64,000 nucleotides of DNA from Paenibacillus sp. FSL M7-0420 (GTDB taxonomy: Bacteria > Bacillota > Bacilli > Paenibacillales > Paenibacillaceae). The number at the start of each line of letters is the position of its first letter. Within the stretch, counting starts at the first letter, position 1. The notes under the pieces were generated by a model. The model worked only from the letters and a program-made list of their open reading frames with translations, was not told the DNA's origin and searched no databases. Positions 8,059 to 17,006 of this stretch are shown here, one piece after another. Both the position numbers and the translations under genes were made by a program. The stretch is from contig NZ_JBBOCJ010000001.1 of the NCBI RefSeq assembly GCF_038002345.1, positions 4,712,001 through 4,776,000 of the forward strand, read 5' to 3'.

Positions 8059-9201
8059 CTACTTGTTCTGCTTATCCGTATTCTCCTCTTCCGGTGCAGT
8101 TGGTACTACAGGTGCACTCTCAGGATGAGGCTGCGATTCCCGGCCCGGCAGATGCTTAGCGCCCAACCGCACTTGTTCAGGGTGCGCAGGTTGCCGCCGC
8201 TTGAAGCTTCGCCGTAACCAGAGCACCAGCGCAACCACCACTCCAGCTACGAGCAGGACGGGGAGAGCAGCCGCCAGTACCACAACAAGCCACTGGAACA
8301 TCACAGACAACGCCTTCATGCTGCCATTCAGCGCTTCTGAAGCCCGTACACCCAGCGGTCCCTGGGCATTGGTCTTCGTAAGGGTAAGACTCTTCTCCGT
8401 CTGGTAGAGGCGAAGCTCCACTGTAGAGAAAGATACGTTCTGATCGATATACCGCATTCTGCCCTTGATCTGTTCGATTTGCTCCTGAATTTCCCCAAGC
8501 TGGTTGGCGAACTGGACGAGATCGGCCGGTTTGGTTGCTTTTTTCATAAAATCAATATACTGCGCCTCCATCATCTGCTTCGCCTTAAGGCGTGACTCCA
8601 GGTCCACATATTCCTCCGACACATCCTGCCCCTGGATGCTTCTCTGGAGCTTTTCATGCTTAATCTTCTCCAGATTGTTCAGGAACGGAGAGAAGCCCGC
8701 CGCAGGCACTTTTAGGATAAAGGTTCCGCCCTGTTCATATTCAGACATATTCTCTGAGAATTCGATAATGTAGCCCCCGGCCAGAGTAACCATATTCCGC
8801 ACTTCAGTCTGCGCTGCCCCGTAGTCGCTTACCTCCATATTGAGGTTCGCCTTGTAGATTAGCTTCTTGTTCAGCCCTGCTACCACATCGGTTCCGGTGA
8901 ATCCGGCAGAAGCATCTGTCCCTTGCTCAGCCCCCGCCCCAGGGACTGCCGAATTTCCGCCGCCGCCTTTCTGGTCAGCCTGATCATTAACAGCCATCGC
9001 AGTATTCGAGGTTAGACTATCCTCCTTGACCTCCACCGCAGCAGGCGCACTCTCTGCCGATCCGTCTGATGCTGCTTCATTTCTGAACGCGCTTTCTGTA
9101 TTCGCGGCCGAATCTGAATTGCTACTCGACGCGCCGCAGCCCGTTAGAACCACGGCTACAACCACTAGATACAACAAGTAATGCAGACCCCATTTTCGCA
9201 T
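8059..9201 (-). CDS. DUF4349 lipoprotein
   Basis: A 380-residue surface protein. Residues 1-20 form a signal peptide with lipobox VLTGC, followed by a Ser/Asn/Ala-rich spacer. The DUF4349 domain (roughly residues 115-310) starts at KLIYKANLNMEVSDYGAAQTE and includes a coiled-coil stretch (LVQFANQLGEIQEQIEQIKGRMRYID). A C-terminal membrane helix (LPVLLVAGVVVALVLWL) is followed by a basic tail. This topology (lipid anchor or signal, extracellular domain, C-terminal helix) is typical of the family, whose role is unknown. ATG at 9201 has GGAGG seven bases upstream; an ATG at 9207 is too close to the binding site. Confidence 0.88.
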   Translation of the reverse strand: MRKWGLHYLLYLVVVAVVLTGCGASSSNSDSAANTESAFRNEAASDGSAESAPAAVEVKEDSLTSNTAMAVNDQADQKGGGGNSAVPGAGAEQGTDASAGFTGTDVVAGLNKKLIYKANLNMEVSDYGAAQTEVRNMVTLAGGYIIEFSENMSEYEQGGTFILKVPAAGFSPFLNNLEKIKHEKLQRSIQGQDVSEEYVDLESRLKAKQMMEAQYIDFMKKATKPADLVQFANQLGEIQEQIEQIKGRMRYIDQNVSFSTVELRLYQTEKSLTLTKTNAQGPLGVRASEALNGSMKALSVMFQWLVVVLAAALPVLLVAGVVVALVLWLRRSFKRRQPAHPEQVRLGAKHLPGRESQPHPESAPVVPTAPEEENTDKQNK

Positions 9202-9573
9202 GCTCATTCCTCCATCAAGTGTAATTGTATACTGCTTCCTGTGTTTCAGCTTCCGCGGCGAAAGGCCGTTATCTGTATCGGTCCGTTCCGCGCTTATCCC
9301 TCTTGACGTTCCAAAAGCTGGAAGGTTGCAGCCATTTACGGAAAAAAACAAATAAGACCATTCAGCCATAGATAGCCAAGTGTGGTCCTGTTTGCGTATT
9401 GCCTCTTTATTTGTTACAATTACGATGATAAAACGGCAAAAAAACACCAAAAACCCTATTCGCATAGAATAAGGTTATGGCGCTATTCGGACAAGCTCCA
9501 CCTTGCCCGGGCAGCTGTAATTGATTTCTTGCCGATTTATGATGCCTACTACTACAAGAGGAGGTGAACCCTC

Positions 9574-9726
9574 ATGGCAAAAGACGTATTGTGCGCAGTT
9601 AATTCTTGCACCTACTGGGCTGAAGAGAACAAATGCAACGCTGAGTCGATCTTCGTTGCTTACCACAGCTCCAAGCAGCCTACACAATCTGAGGAAACAG
9701 ATTGCAAAACCTTCGAAAGCAAATAA
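9574..9726 (+). CDS. DUF1540 domain small cysteine protein
   Basis: A 50-residue protein with the DUF1540 pattern: VLCAVNSCTYWAEENKCNA...I followed by ETDCKTF, giving four cysteines in the order C-x6-C-x8-C-x(n)-C. Small proteins of this family are common in spore-forming Firmicutes and are thought to bind metal or form disulfides; their role is not established. ATG is preceded by AGAGGAGGTGA, a very strong ribosome binding site. It is monocistronic and closed by two successive terminators. Confidence 0.9.
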   Translation: MAKDVLCAVNSCTYWAEENKCNAESIFVAYHSSKQPTQSEETDCKTFESK

Positions 9727-9744
9727 TGAATGATTGCAGAAGTT

Positions 9745-9779
9745 GAAGGAGCCCTCCACAGGTTCCTTCTTTCTTTTCT
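9745..9779 (+). terminator. Terminator of the DUF1540 gene
   Basis: GAAGGAGCC (9745-9753) pairs with GGTTCCTTC (9761-9769) with one mismatch, followed by TTTCTTTTCT. Confidence 0.65.
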
Positions 9780-9826
9780 CATTCTATCAAGAATGAGAAT
9801 TATTATCAAGTGTTTCCTGCAAAAAT

Positions 9827-9876
9827 AAAACCACTGCTGGCCGGAGACTGTACTCTCCCGCTTGCAGTGGTTTTTC
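9827..9876. terminator. Bidirectional terminator between DUF1540 gene and metE
   Basis: AAAACCACTGC (9827-9837) and GCAGTGGTTTT (9864-9874) form a perfect 11-bp stem with T runs on both strands, serving the two convergent genes. Confidence 0.8.
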
Positions 9877-9916
9877 TGTGCGAATCCAAGGATCTTAAAC
9901 GGAACAACTCCGGCTG

Positions 9917-12217
9917 TTAACGGGTCACTGCGCCGTGCTGCTCTCTCACCAGGACCGCAGCCTTCACCATATTACGCAGTGCGCCTGTGGTCTCTTCCCA
10001 GCCCCGTGTCTTCAGTCCGCAGTCGGGATTAATCCAGAACTGCTGGACATCCAGCACGCGCAGCGCACGTTCGATGGCCGAAGTCATCTCCTCTACCACC
10101 GGTACGCGCGGACTGTGGATATCATACACACCCAGTCCAATCCCCTTATCGTATTCCTGCTCCTCGAAGCTGACGATCAGCTCACCATGGCTGCGCGAGG
10201 TCTCAATGGAGATGACATCCGCATCCATCGCCGAGATCGAACCGATCATATCATTGAATTCGCTGTAGCACATATGCGTATGCACCTGTGTGGTGTCCTT
10301 GACATGATTCGTGGCGGTCCGGAAGGATTTCACCGCCCAGTTCAGATAATACTCATGATCTCTCGCCTTCAGCGGCAGGCCTTCGCGGATCGCCGGCTCA
10401 TCGACCTGAATCATCTCGATCCCAGCCTCCTCCAGTGCGGATACTTCATGACGCAGAGCAAGGGCGATCTGTCCGGCCACTGCTTCCCGGCTGAGATCAT
10501 CACGGACAAAGGACCAGTTCAGGATCGTGACCGGTCCGGTCAGCATTCCCTTAACAGGCAGCTTCGTCAGTGACTGGGCATACACGCTCTCCTTGACGGT
10601 CATCGGCTCGATGAAGGCAACATCGGCATAGATGACCGGCGGCTTCACGCAGCGTGAGCCGTAGGACTGAACCCAGCCGCCTGCGGTGAACAGATAGCCG
10701 GCCAGCTTCTCCCCGAAGAATTCCACCATATCCGTACGCTCGAACTCTCCGTGTACCAGCACATCCAGACCAAGCTCCTCCTGAAGCGTAATCGCTTCAG
10801 CGATCTGCCGCTTGATGAACAAGTCATAACGCTCCTGGTTCCAGACTCCCTTGCGCCATTTCAGACGGGCCTGGCGGACTTCAGCCGTCTGCGGGAAGCT
10901 GCCGATGGTCGTGGTCGGCAGCAGCGGCAGACGCCACTTCTCCTGCTGAACCTTGACACGCTCGGCGAACGGAAGGCTGCGGCGGTCCGGCAGCTGGGCA
11001 AGGGCATGCACCTGCTCCGCTACATCCTTACGCCCGCGCTCCGGCAGGGCACGGAATACGGCCAGCACCTCACGGCTGCGCTCCAGCTCGGCGGCATAAC
11101 GCTCTCTTCCTTCATTCGCGGCTGCCGCAATGAGAACCAGCTCGGCCAGCTTCTCATTGGCGAACGCCAAGGCATTCTTAACCGCAGCCTTCAGCTTGAC
11201 CTCGCCCTCAACCGTTACAGGCACATGCAGCAGACTTGACGCTGGCTGGAGAATCAGCTGCTCCTTAGGCACATAGGTCAGCAGCTTCTCTACCAGCTCC
11301 AGCTTGGCATCGGTATCGGCGCGCCAGATGTTGCGTCCGTCAAGGATACCGGCTCCGAGTGTCTTATCCTGCGGCCACCCGAGGCGTGCAACCGACTCCA
11401 GATTCTTGCCGCCGTCATGGACGAAGTCAAGACCCAGACCCTGCACAGGCAGCGCGAGCAATGCTTCAAGCGGCTCCGCAGCTTCGAAGTACGTCTGCAG
11501 CATCAGGTTCAGACCAGGTACGGCCGCAGCAATCTCACTGTAAATGTTCTGCAGCAGCGCGGTATCCTCAGCCGTTAAGCCGGTAACAATCGCCGGTTCA
11601 TCGATCTGTACCCAGGCCACTCCTTCCGCCTTCAGCTCCTGCAGCAGCTGCACATACAGCGGGAGGAAGCGTGCGGCAACGGCGGCGATGTCTGCTGCCG
11701 GGAAGCCCTTGGACAGCTTCAGGAAGGTATACAGTCCGACTATAACCGGCTTGCCCTCAATGCCTGCCCGCTCCTTGGCGAAGCGGTAGGCGGCCAGCGG
11801 TTTATTCGCTGTCAATACCGGGGACAGGCTGCCGATCTCAGGTACAATGTAATGGTAATTCGTATTGAACCATTTCGTCATCTCGCAGGCCGGAGCCTCT
11901 GCATTGCCGCGCGCCATTGCAAAATACAGATCCAGCGGAATCTCTCCGCCCTTATATCCATAACGCGCCGGTACGATCCCGAACATGGCGGCAGTATCCA
12001 GCACATGGTCATAGAAGGTGAAGTCGCCCACAGGAATCAGATCAATTCCGGCCTGCTGCTGGGTCTGCAAATGTTGAAGCTGAATATCCTCCATCTGCGA
12101 GCGGAAGCTTTGCTCATCGATTTTGCCGGCCCAATAAGCCTCCAGCACTTTCTTCCATTCACGGTTCTTGCCGATTCTCGGATAACCGAGGCTGCTTGTA
12201 TTGATTCCTTTACTCAT
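9917..12217 (-). CDS. metE: Cobalamin-independent methionine synthase MetE
   Basis: A 766-residue full-length MetE, which transfers the methyl group from 5-methyltetrahydropteroyl-tri-glutamate to homocysteine in the cytoplasm. The N-terminal domain opens with SSLGYPRIGKNREWKK. The C-terminal catalytic barrel carries the zinc ligands in VHTHMCYSEF (His and Cys), the Glu of SIETSRSHGE and Cys of WINPDCGLKTRGW. The region between 12218 and 12355 does not contain a recognisable S-box or T-box, so control is unclear, but it has a long-range complementary pair that reaches the ribosome binding site (see findings). The start is ATG behind GAGGAG. Confidence 0.97.
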   Translation of the reverse strand: MSKGINTSSLGYPRIGKNREWKKVLEAYWAGKIDEQSFRSQMEDIQLQHLQTQQQAGIDLIPVGDFTFYDHVLDTAAMFGIVPARYGYKGGEIPLDLYFAMARGNAEAPACEMTKWFNTNYHYIVPEIGSLSPVLTANKPLAAYRFAKERAGIEGKPVIVGLYTFLKLSKGFPAADIAAVAARFLPLYVQLLQELKAEGVAWVQIDEPAIVTGLTAEDTALLQNIYSEIAAAVPGLNLMLQTYFEAAEPLEALLALPVQGLGLDFVHDGGKNLESVARLGWPQDKTLGAGILDGRNIWRADTDAKLELVEKLLTYVPKEQLILQPASSLLHVPVTVEGEVKLKAAVKNALAFANEKLAELVLIAAAANEGRERYAAELERSREVLAVFRALPERGRKDVAEQVHALAQLPDRRSLPFAERVKVQQEKWRLPLLPTTTIGSFPQTAEVRQARLKWRKGVWNQERYDLFIKRQIAEAITLQEELGLDVLVHGEFERTDMVEFFGEKLAGYLFTAGGWVQSYGSRCVKPPVIYADVAFIEPMTVKESVYAQSLTKLPVKGMLTGPVTILNWSFVRDDLSREAVAGQIALALRHEVSALEEAGIEMIQVDEPAIREGLPLKARDHEYYLNWAVKSFRTATNHVKDTTQVHTHMCYSEFNDMIGSISAMDADVISIETSRSHGELIVSFEEQEYDKGIGLGVYDIHSPRVPVVEEMTSAIERALRVLDVQQFWINPDCGLKTRGWEETTGALRNMVKAAVLVREQHGAVTR

Positions 12218-12355
12218 AGGTGTCCACTCCTCTGTATAGTTGTTTATCGCTTATGCCTGCAAGCCTTAATCTGATGCCATCTTACTGCACGGCTTCCGCG
12301 CCCTGCAACAGTTTCCACGCAATCCGGCTATACAGATTCCCTATAGCAGAACGCC
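12218..12355 (-). promoter_or_regulatory. metE leader region with long-range complementarity
   Basis: On the minus strand TCTGTATAG (12336-12328) is perfectly complementary to CTATACAGA (12239-12231). The second arm abuts GAGGAG, the metE ribosome binding site. A small GC-rich hairpin (GCGCGG/CCGTGC) lies between them. No S-box (SAM-I) signature is present. Confidence 0.35.
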
Positions 12356-12404
12356 AAAAAAAGCCGCACCCCCATGAAGGAGGAGCAGCTTAGACTCTGC
12401 GGCC
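12356..12404 (-). terminator. Terminator of uppP
   Basis: On the minus strand GCCGCA pairs with TGCGGC across a 30-base loop region and is followed by seven T (plus-strand A run 12356-12362). It lies 9 bases past the uppP stop codon. Confidence 0.7.
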
Positions 12405-12412
12405 CGGCGAAA

Positions 12413-13273
12413 TCAGAACCAGATCAGATAGACCACACCGGCAAGCACAATCCGGTAGATTGCGAAGGGCAACAGCTTGATCCGGTTAATCAGCTTCAGG
12501 AAGAAACGCATCGATACCAGTGCGAATACGAAGGCGCTAATGAAGCCGGCAATGAAGAACGGCAAGGCATCCAGCGTAAAATACTGCCAGTTCTTCAGCA
12601 GTGAAATCAGGCTTGCCCCGGCCATAATCGGTACCGCCATGATGAAGGTGAAATCGGCTGCCGCACGGTGGCTCATGCCCAGCAGAACCCCACCGGATAT
12701 CGTCGAGCCGGACCGCGAGAAGCCCGGCCACAGGGAGATACATTGAATCAATCCGACTGATAGCGCCTGCCTATATGTAATTTGGTCCACACTCTCAGTC
12801 CGGGCATTCGCAGGCGCAAAACGGTCAGCACAGATCATGAACAACGCTCCTACCACAAGTCCAATCAGCACAGTAAAGGTAGAGAACAGATGCTCATCGA
12901 TGTAATCCTCCAGCAGAAATCCGAAAATACCGGCAGGCAGCAGTCCAATGAGGATATGCGTCAGCTTCAGCCGTCCTTCAACCGGAGCCTGCCGCTGCCC
13001 TTCCGGCACTACGGCCAGATCCTGGCGGCTAAGCTTCCTCAGGCCCAGCAGATCAATGAACCGGTTACGGAAAATAATGACGACTGCAAGAATGGAGCCT
13101 AATTGAATCACTACCTTGAAGGAGTTGGCCGTGTACTTCCCCAGGAACTCCTGCGATTTAAGCCACATATCATCAACGATGATCATATGGCCTGTCGAGG
13201 ATACCGGAGCAAATTCGGTCAGCCCTTCTACAATGCCCAGGATGATTGCTTTAACAATGGTCAGCAGCTCCAT
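12413..13273 (-). CDS. uppP: Undecaprenyl-diphosphatase UppP (BacA)
   Basis: A 286-residue polytopic membrane enzyme that dephosphorylates undecaprenyl pyrophosphate to recycle the lipid carrier for peptidoglycan, and confers bacitracin tolerance. The first conserved motif EGLTEFAPVSSTGHM spans residues 16-30 (Glu16, Glu20, SST, His29). The second is WPGFSRSGSTISGGVLLGM around residue 180, containing the catalytic Arg/Ser. Eight or so hydrophobic segments fit the family. ATG has GGGGGATCGCC upstream. It is divergent from namA across a 194-base region with a strong palindrome. Confidence 0.96.
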   Translation of the reverse strand: MELLTIVKAIILGIVEGLTEFAPVSSTGHMIIVDDMWLKSQEFLGKYTANSFKVVIQLGSILAVVIIFRNRFIDLLGLRKLSRQDLAVVPEGQRQAPVEGRLKLTHILIGLLPAGIFGFLLEDYIDEHLFSTFTVLIGLVVGALFMICADRFAPANARTESVDQITYRQALSVGLIQCISLWPGFSRSGSTISGGVLLGMSHRAAADFTFIMAVPIMAGASLISLLKNWQYFTLDALPFFIAGFISAFVFALVSMRFFLKLINRIKLLPFAIYRIVLAGVVYLIWF

Positions 13274-13409
13274 GGCGATCCCCCTTTATTGTTTTCAATA
13301 TAATAATTGTAAACTCGCACAGCTATTTCTGAAACTTACAACGTATATGCAGTATTGCAAATTTTAATCCAGCTGACTTGACAGGCAGAAACCTACAGTT
13401 TATATTTAT

Positions 13410-13425
13410 ATGCATGCGCATGCAT
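13410..13425. promoter_or_regulatory. 16-bp perfect palindrome upstream of namA (candidate MarR operator)
   Basis: ATGCATGCGCATGCAT is a perfect 16-bp palindrome 43 bases before the namA start. MarR-family regulators bind palindromes of this size, and a MarR gene follows namA. The palindrome is visible; the binding partner is inferred. Confidence 0.5.
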
Positions 13426-13467
13426 TTATTGTTTATCCATCCCATATAGAACGAAGGAGCGACATTC

Positions 13468-14499
13468 ATGACGAAAGATCTGTTCACCCCCTATGAGTAT
13501 AAAAACTTAAAACTGAAGAACCGGGTGGTGATGCCGCCCATGTGCCAATATTCAGTTACCAATAAGGATGGCATCGCTAACGACTGGCATTACAACCACT
13601 ATGTAAGCCGCGCTGTCGGCGGCACTGGACTGATCATTGTCGAGATGGCGGATGTGGACCCGGACGGCCGGATTACCGATTATGATCTGGGCGTCTGGTC
13701 TGATGAGCAGATTCCTGCGCTGGCGCGGATTGTGGAAGCCAGTCATGCCCATGGAGCCAAAATCGGAATTCAGGTGGCCCATGCCGGGCGCAAAGCGGAG
13801 GATGCCAAAGTTCCTGTCTCCTCTTCGGCTATTCCTTTTGACGGCAACTCCAAGACTCCTCATGCCCTGACGACAGAGGAAGTACAAGAAATGGTCCAGA
13901 AATTCAAACGGGGCGTAGAGCGTGCGGTTCAGGCCGGGTTCGACACTATTGAGCTGCACGGCGCCCACGGTTATCTGATTCACCAGTTCCACTCGCCGTT
14001 GACCAACAAACGGACTGATGAGTACGGACAGGACCTGACCTTGTTCGGCCGGGAGGTAATCACTGCCGCCAAGAGCGTGATGCCTGAGGATATGCCGCTG
14101 ATCATGCGGATTTCCGCCAGAGAATATGTGAAAGGCGGCTACGGCCTCCAAGAAGGTCTGGAGATCAGCAGAGCCTATAAGGAAGCCGGAGCCGATATTT
14201 TCCATATCAGTTCAGGCGGTGAGGGAGCAGCTGACGCAGAGAATGGACCGGGCAACCATGCAGCCTATCAGTTACCGCTGGCAAGAACCATCCGCGAGGA
14301 GCTGAACGTGCCGGTGATTGCTGTCGGCCGGTTGGATGAAGCGGTTCTTGCCAACGCCGTCATTAGCAATGAAGAAGCTGACTTGGTAGCGGTGGGCCGG
14401 GGAATGCTCCGTAATCCTTACTGGACGCTGGAAGCCGGTGTGACGCTGCGCAAAGACGCAGATATACCTAAGCAGTACACATTAGGATTCCCGCGTTAA
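13468..14499 (+). CDS. namA: NADPH dehydrogenase NamA (YqjM-type old yellow enzyme)
   Basis: A 343-residue FMN-dependent ene-reductase of the thermophilic-like OYE class. It carries VVMPPMCQYSV with the redox-tuning Cys26 and Tyr28 of YqjM, and FDTIELHGAHGYLIHQFHSPLTNKRTDEYG with the substrate-binding histidine pair. AVGRLDEA and LVAVGRGMLRNPYW form the FMN phosphate site. It reduces activated C=C bonds and nitro compounds with NADPH and is typically induced by electrophiles or oxidants. It starts at ATG behind GAAGGAG. A MarR gene follows 88 bases later and probably regulates it through the upstream palindrome. Confidence 0.95.
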   Translation: MTKDLFTPYEYKNLKLKNRVVMPPMCQYSVTNKDGIANDWHYNHYVSRAVGGTGLIIVEMADVDPDGRITDYDLGVWSDEQIPALARIVEASHAHGAKIGIQVAHAGRKAEDAKVPVSSSAIPFDGNSKTPHALTTEEVQEMVQKFKRGVERAVQAGFDTIELHGAHGYLIHQFHSPLTNKRTDEYGQDLTLFGREVITAAKSVMPEDMPLIMRISAREYVKGGYGLQEGLEISRAYKEAGADIFHISSGGEGAADAENGPGNHAAYQLPLARTIREELNVPVIAVGRLDEAVLANAVISNEEADLVAVGRGMLRNPYWTLEAGVTLRKDADIPKQYTLGFPR

Positions 14500-14587
14500 G
14501 GACAATTCGTCAGCAGCTTGCCTATGGTGATGGTATACTGTATAACAACTACTATTCATTACAGGTATACACCGGGAGGATGAAGAC

Positions 14588-15022
14588 ATGACTAACCCCC
14601 CTTCAAATGATCTGATTAACAGCTGGTTATCGCTCTCTCTGATACAGATGAAGGTGGCCGCAGTCCTTGAAGCGAAGCTGACCGAGAACTATGAGTTATC
14701 GCTTAAGGAATTCTATGTATTGCTGTTTCTGTCCGAAGCCCCTGAGCAAAAGCTGAAGCTCCAGCAGCTGGAATCGATGGTCGGGCTTAGCCAGAGTGCT
14801 GTGTCCCGGCTGGTCAGCCGCTTCGAAGCCAAGGGCTGCGGAGCGCTGGAGCGCAAGTCCTGCGAGGCAGACCGCAGAAGCATCTATACGTCCCTGACTG
14901 CCATTGGGCAAGATAAGGTTGACCGGGCGAAGCAGACCGTTAATGAAGTGCTGCAGGAAGCCTTTCCTGTAGACGACACGCAGCAGCTGCTGAAGCAGCT
15001 TATCCGGCTGAAGCAATCCTAG
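14588..15022 (+). CDS. MarR-family transcriptional regulator
   Basis: A 144-residue winged-helix protein. The DNA-binding region is LKLQQLESMVGLSQSAVSRLVSRFEAKGCGALERKSCEADRRSIYTSLTAIG, with the family's DRR wing motif. Two cysteines in the wing (KGCG, KSCEAD) are candidates for oxidant or electrophile sensing. It is encoded just after namA on the same strand and ends in a strong terminator, so it probably controls namA and itself. ATG has GGGAGG upstream. Confidence 0.9.
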   Translation: MTNPPSNDLINSWLSLSLIQMKVAAVLEAKLTENYELSLKEFYVLLFLSEAPEQKLKLQQLESMVGLSQSAVSRLVSRFEAKGCGALERKSCEADRRSIYTSLTAIGQDKVDRAKQTVNEVLQEAFPVDDTQQLLKQLIRLKQS

Positions 15023-15046
15023 ACCCGGGCAGATGCCTGCCGGGTG

Positions 15047-15082
15047 AACCCGCCCGTCCCTCCCGAGGGGCGGCGGGTTTTT
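15047..15082 (+). terminator. Terminator after the MarR gene
   Basis: AACCCGCC (15047-15054) pairs with GGCGGGTT (15072-15079), with an inner CCC/GGG pair, followed by TTTTT. Confidence 0.85.
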
Positions 15083-15151
15083 GTCTGAACCTCCATTTCC
15101 CCTAGAGCATACATCGTACTAATACGAAATTAAGAATAGCGGGGTGTATGA

Positions 15152-15409
15152 ATGGTGTTCACAGTTATGCAGCTGGTTGGCGGTCTTATTCTCTCTGTAG
15201 GCTGGATTCCGCAGATTGTGCAGATCCTCAGGACCCGTTCTGTTGCAGATCTCAGTCTGAAATCTTACCTGCTGATGCTGCTGGGCATCGCACTTATGGA
15301 GGCTTATGCGGTTAACCTGGCCGCGCAGGGGGTCGGATTTGCTTTTCTGATCACCAATTCCTTATCACTAGCCGTTGTAACAACGGTAGTCCTGCTGATT
15401 ATCCGCTAA
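15152..15409 (+). CDS. SemiSWEET-like PQ-loop membrane protein
   Basis: An 85-residue protein with three membrane helices and the PQ-loop motif GWIPQIVQILRTRSVADLS at residues 18-36. This three-helix unit is the bacterial SemiSWEET form, which dimerises to form a facilitated sugar channel in the cytoplasmic membrane. Substrate unknown; function is inferred from family. GGGGTG precedes the ATG at a spacing of 6-7. Confidence 0.8.
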   Translation: MVFTVMQLVGGLILSVGWIPQIVQILRTRSVADLSLKSYLLMLLGIALMEAYAVNLAAQGVGFAFLITNSLSLAVVTTVVLLIIR

Positions 15410-15502
15410 CGGACCCAAGGGTAATAAAGCATTCTTAAGGCTGCACCCCCGTCCCATCTGCGTTATACTTTCTGTAATACAAGGATGTGGGAGGTTCAAG
15501 AA

Positions 15503-16246
15503 ATGAAGCAAAATAAGTATGACGACGCGGGTTTTTTTGAGAATTACAGCCAGATGCCCCGCTCTACGGGCGGACTGGAGGCTGCCGGAGAATGGGAGGT
15601 CTTCCGTACCCTGCTGCCTGATCTGTCCGGCAAGCGGGTGCTTGACCTGGGGTGCGGGTTCGGCTGGCACTGCCGGTATGCCCGGGAGCAGGGGGCGGCT
15701 TCCGTCGTAGGCATAGATCTCTCCGCCAATATGCTGGAGCGTGCCCGTACGATGACAGACGACCCGAAGATTGAGTATCTCCAGCTCGCGATTGAGGATG
15801 CCGCATTCGGGGCAGAGCAATTTGATACCGTGATCAGCTCGCTGGCGATCCACTATGTTGAAGATTTCGGCAGTCTCTGCCGCCAGGTCCGGCATTGCCT
15901 GAAGCCCGGGGGAGCCTTTGTCTTCTCTGTGGAGCATCCGATCTTCACCGCGCTCGCCTCGCAGGATTGGCATTACAGCCCGGACGGGAAGAAGCAGCAT
16001 TGGCCCGTGGACCACTATCATCTGGAAGGGCTAAGGCTGGCTGATTTTCTCGAACACGAGGTTGCCAAATACCACCGGACCACCGCCACCTACCTGGGTA
16101 CACTGCTCGAATCAGGCTTCGTCCTGAAGGAGATGTCGGAGCTGCAGCCGACCCCTGAGATGCTGGAGAAGAATCCGGCCTGGCAGGAGGAGACGCGGCG
16201 TCCAATGTTCCTGCTGCTGTCCGCGGTGAAGCAGTCCACGGACTAA
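15503..16246 (+). CDS. Class I SAM-dependent methyltransferase
   Basis: A 247-residue protein with the Rossmann-like methyltransferase motifs: motif I VLDLGCGFGWHCRYA (around residue 46), GIDLSANMLERAR (motif II), and FDTVISSLAIHYVEDF followed by LKPGGAFVFSVEHPIF (motifs IV-VI). This is the Methyltransf_11/25 type often acting on small molecules; the substrate is unknown. GGGAGG sits eight bases before the ATG at 15503, which is preferred over an ATG at 15485. Confidence 0.88.
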   Translation: MKQNKYDDAGFFENYSQMPRSTGGLEAAGEWEVFRTLLPDLSGKRVLDLGCGFGWHCRYAREQGAASVVGIDLSANMLERARTMTDDPKIEYLQLAIEDAAFGAEQFDTVISSLAIHYVEDFGSLCRQVRHCLKPGGAFVFSVEHPIFTALASQDWHYSPDGKKQHWPVDHYHLEGLRLADFLEHEVAKYHRTTATYLGTLLESGFVLKEMSELQPTPEMLEKNPAWQEETRRPMFLLLSAVKQSTD

Positions 16247-16261
16247 TCTTAACGCACAAAA

Positions 16262-16296
16262 AAAAGACCAGCCGGACGGTAGTCCGCTGACCTTTT
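16262..16296. terminator. Bidirectional terminator between methyltransferase and yitT-like gene
   Basis: AAAAGACCAGCCGGAC pairs with GTCCGCTGACCTTTT around a GGTA loop. Eight A upstream give a full T tract on the minus strand. Confidence 0.75.
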
Positions 16297-16319
16297 ATCA
16301 TCCCCGTGGTTCACGGAGT

Positions 16320-17006
16320 TCACATTGCATTATTCACATTCACTGTACCTTCCTGAGTCTTGGCAAGTGCGGACGGAATCTTAGGTGCCTGAACCAGCTT
16401 CCGTCTGCCCAGAGAGGTTGTAAAAGTGATTACATAACCGGCTACAACTACAGCCATCACAGTGTACAGGGTTTCTCTTAACGGCATATAGAAGAGGGAG
16501 AAAGCCAGAACGATTACATCCATCAGGATAAATACGGTTCCTACCTTAATACCTTTCCATTCACTGATCAGCACGGACAAAATATCGTCCCCGCCGCTCG
16601 CCCCGCCGCCCAGCAGGACCATTCCTGCGCCCAGACCTGTCAATACCCCGGACAACAGCGCCGCAACCGGCAAGTTATCCTGCAGGTCAATAACCCAGCC
16701 GGAATAGCGTTCCATCAGCCCGTAGAATACCGTGAAGGCCACTACGGAGATGAAGGTGTTCACTACGAATGATTTTCCTTTGAAAATGATTGCGATGATG
16801 AGTACCGGAATGTCCAAAATCAGGATGCTAAGTGATGGTGAAATCCCCAGTACATACTTGCCGAGCAGCGACAATCCTACGAATCCGCCTTCGGTCAAGT
16901 GGTTCTGATAATTAATGTGATAATACGTAAATGCAAGCAATAGTGTTCCGGTCAAAATAATAGCTAACCGGAGCGGCAAACTCATGCCACTGTCTTGTTT
17001 CCTCAT
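16320..17006 (-). CDS. YitT-family (DUF161) membrane protein
   Basis: A 228-residue membrane protein with about six hydrophobic helices and the YitT features HLTEGGFVGLSLLGKY and GMVLLGGGASGGDDILSVLIS. Most YitT proteins carry a C-terminal cytoplasmic DUF2179 domain of about 80 residues; this one ends in a short tail after the last helix and lacks it. Function of the family is unknown. ATG with AGGGGAG eight bases upstream. Confidence 0.85.
   Translation of the reverse strand: MRKQDSGMSLPLRLAIILTGTLLLAFTYYHINYQNHLTEGGFVGLSLLGKYVLGISPSLSILILDIPVLIIAIIFKGKSFVVNTFISVVAFTVFYGLMERYSGWVIDLQDNLPVAALLSGVLTGLGAGMVLLGGGASGGDDILSVLISEWKGIKVGTVFILMDVIVLAFSLFYMPLRETLYTVMAVVVAGYVITFTTSLGRRKLVQAPKIPSALAKTQEGTVNVNNAM

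Noticed and set aside
12218..12355. S-box (SAM-I) or T-box riboswitch before metE
   Set aside because: None of the conserved S-box or T-box sequence blocks are found on the minus strand in the leader.
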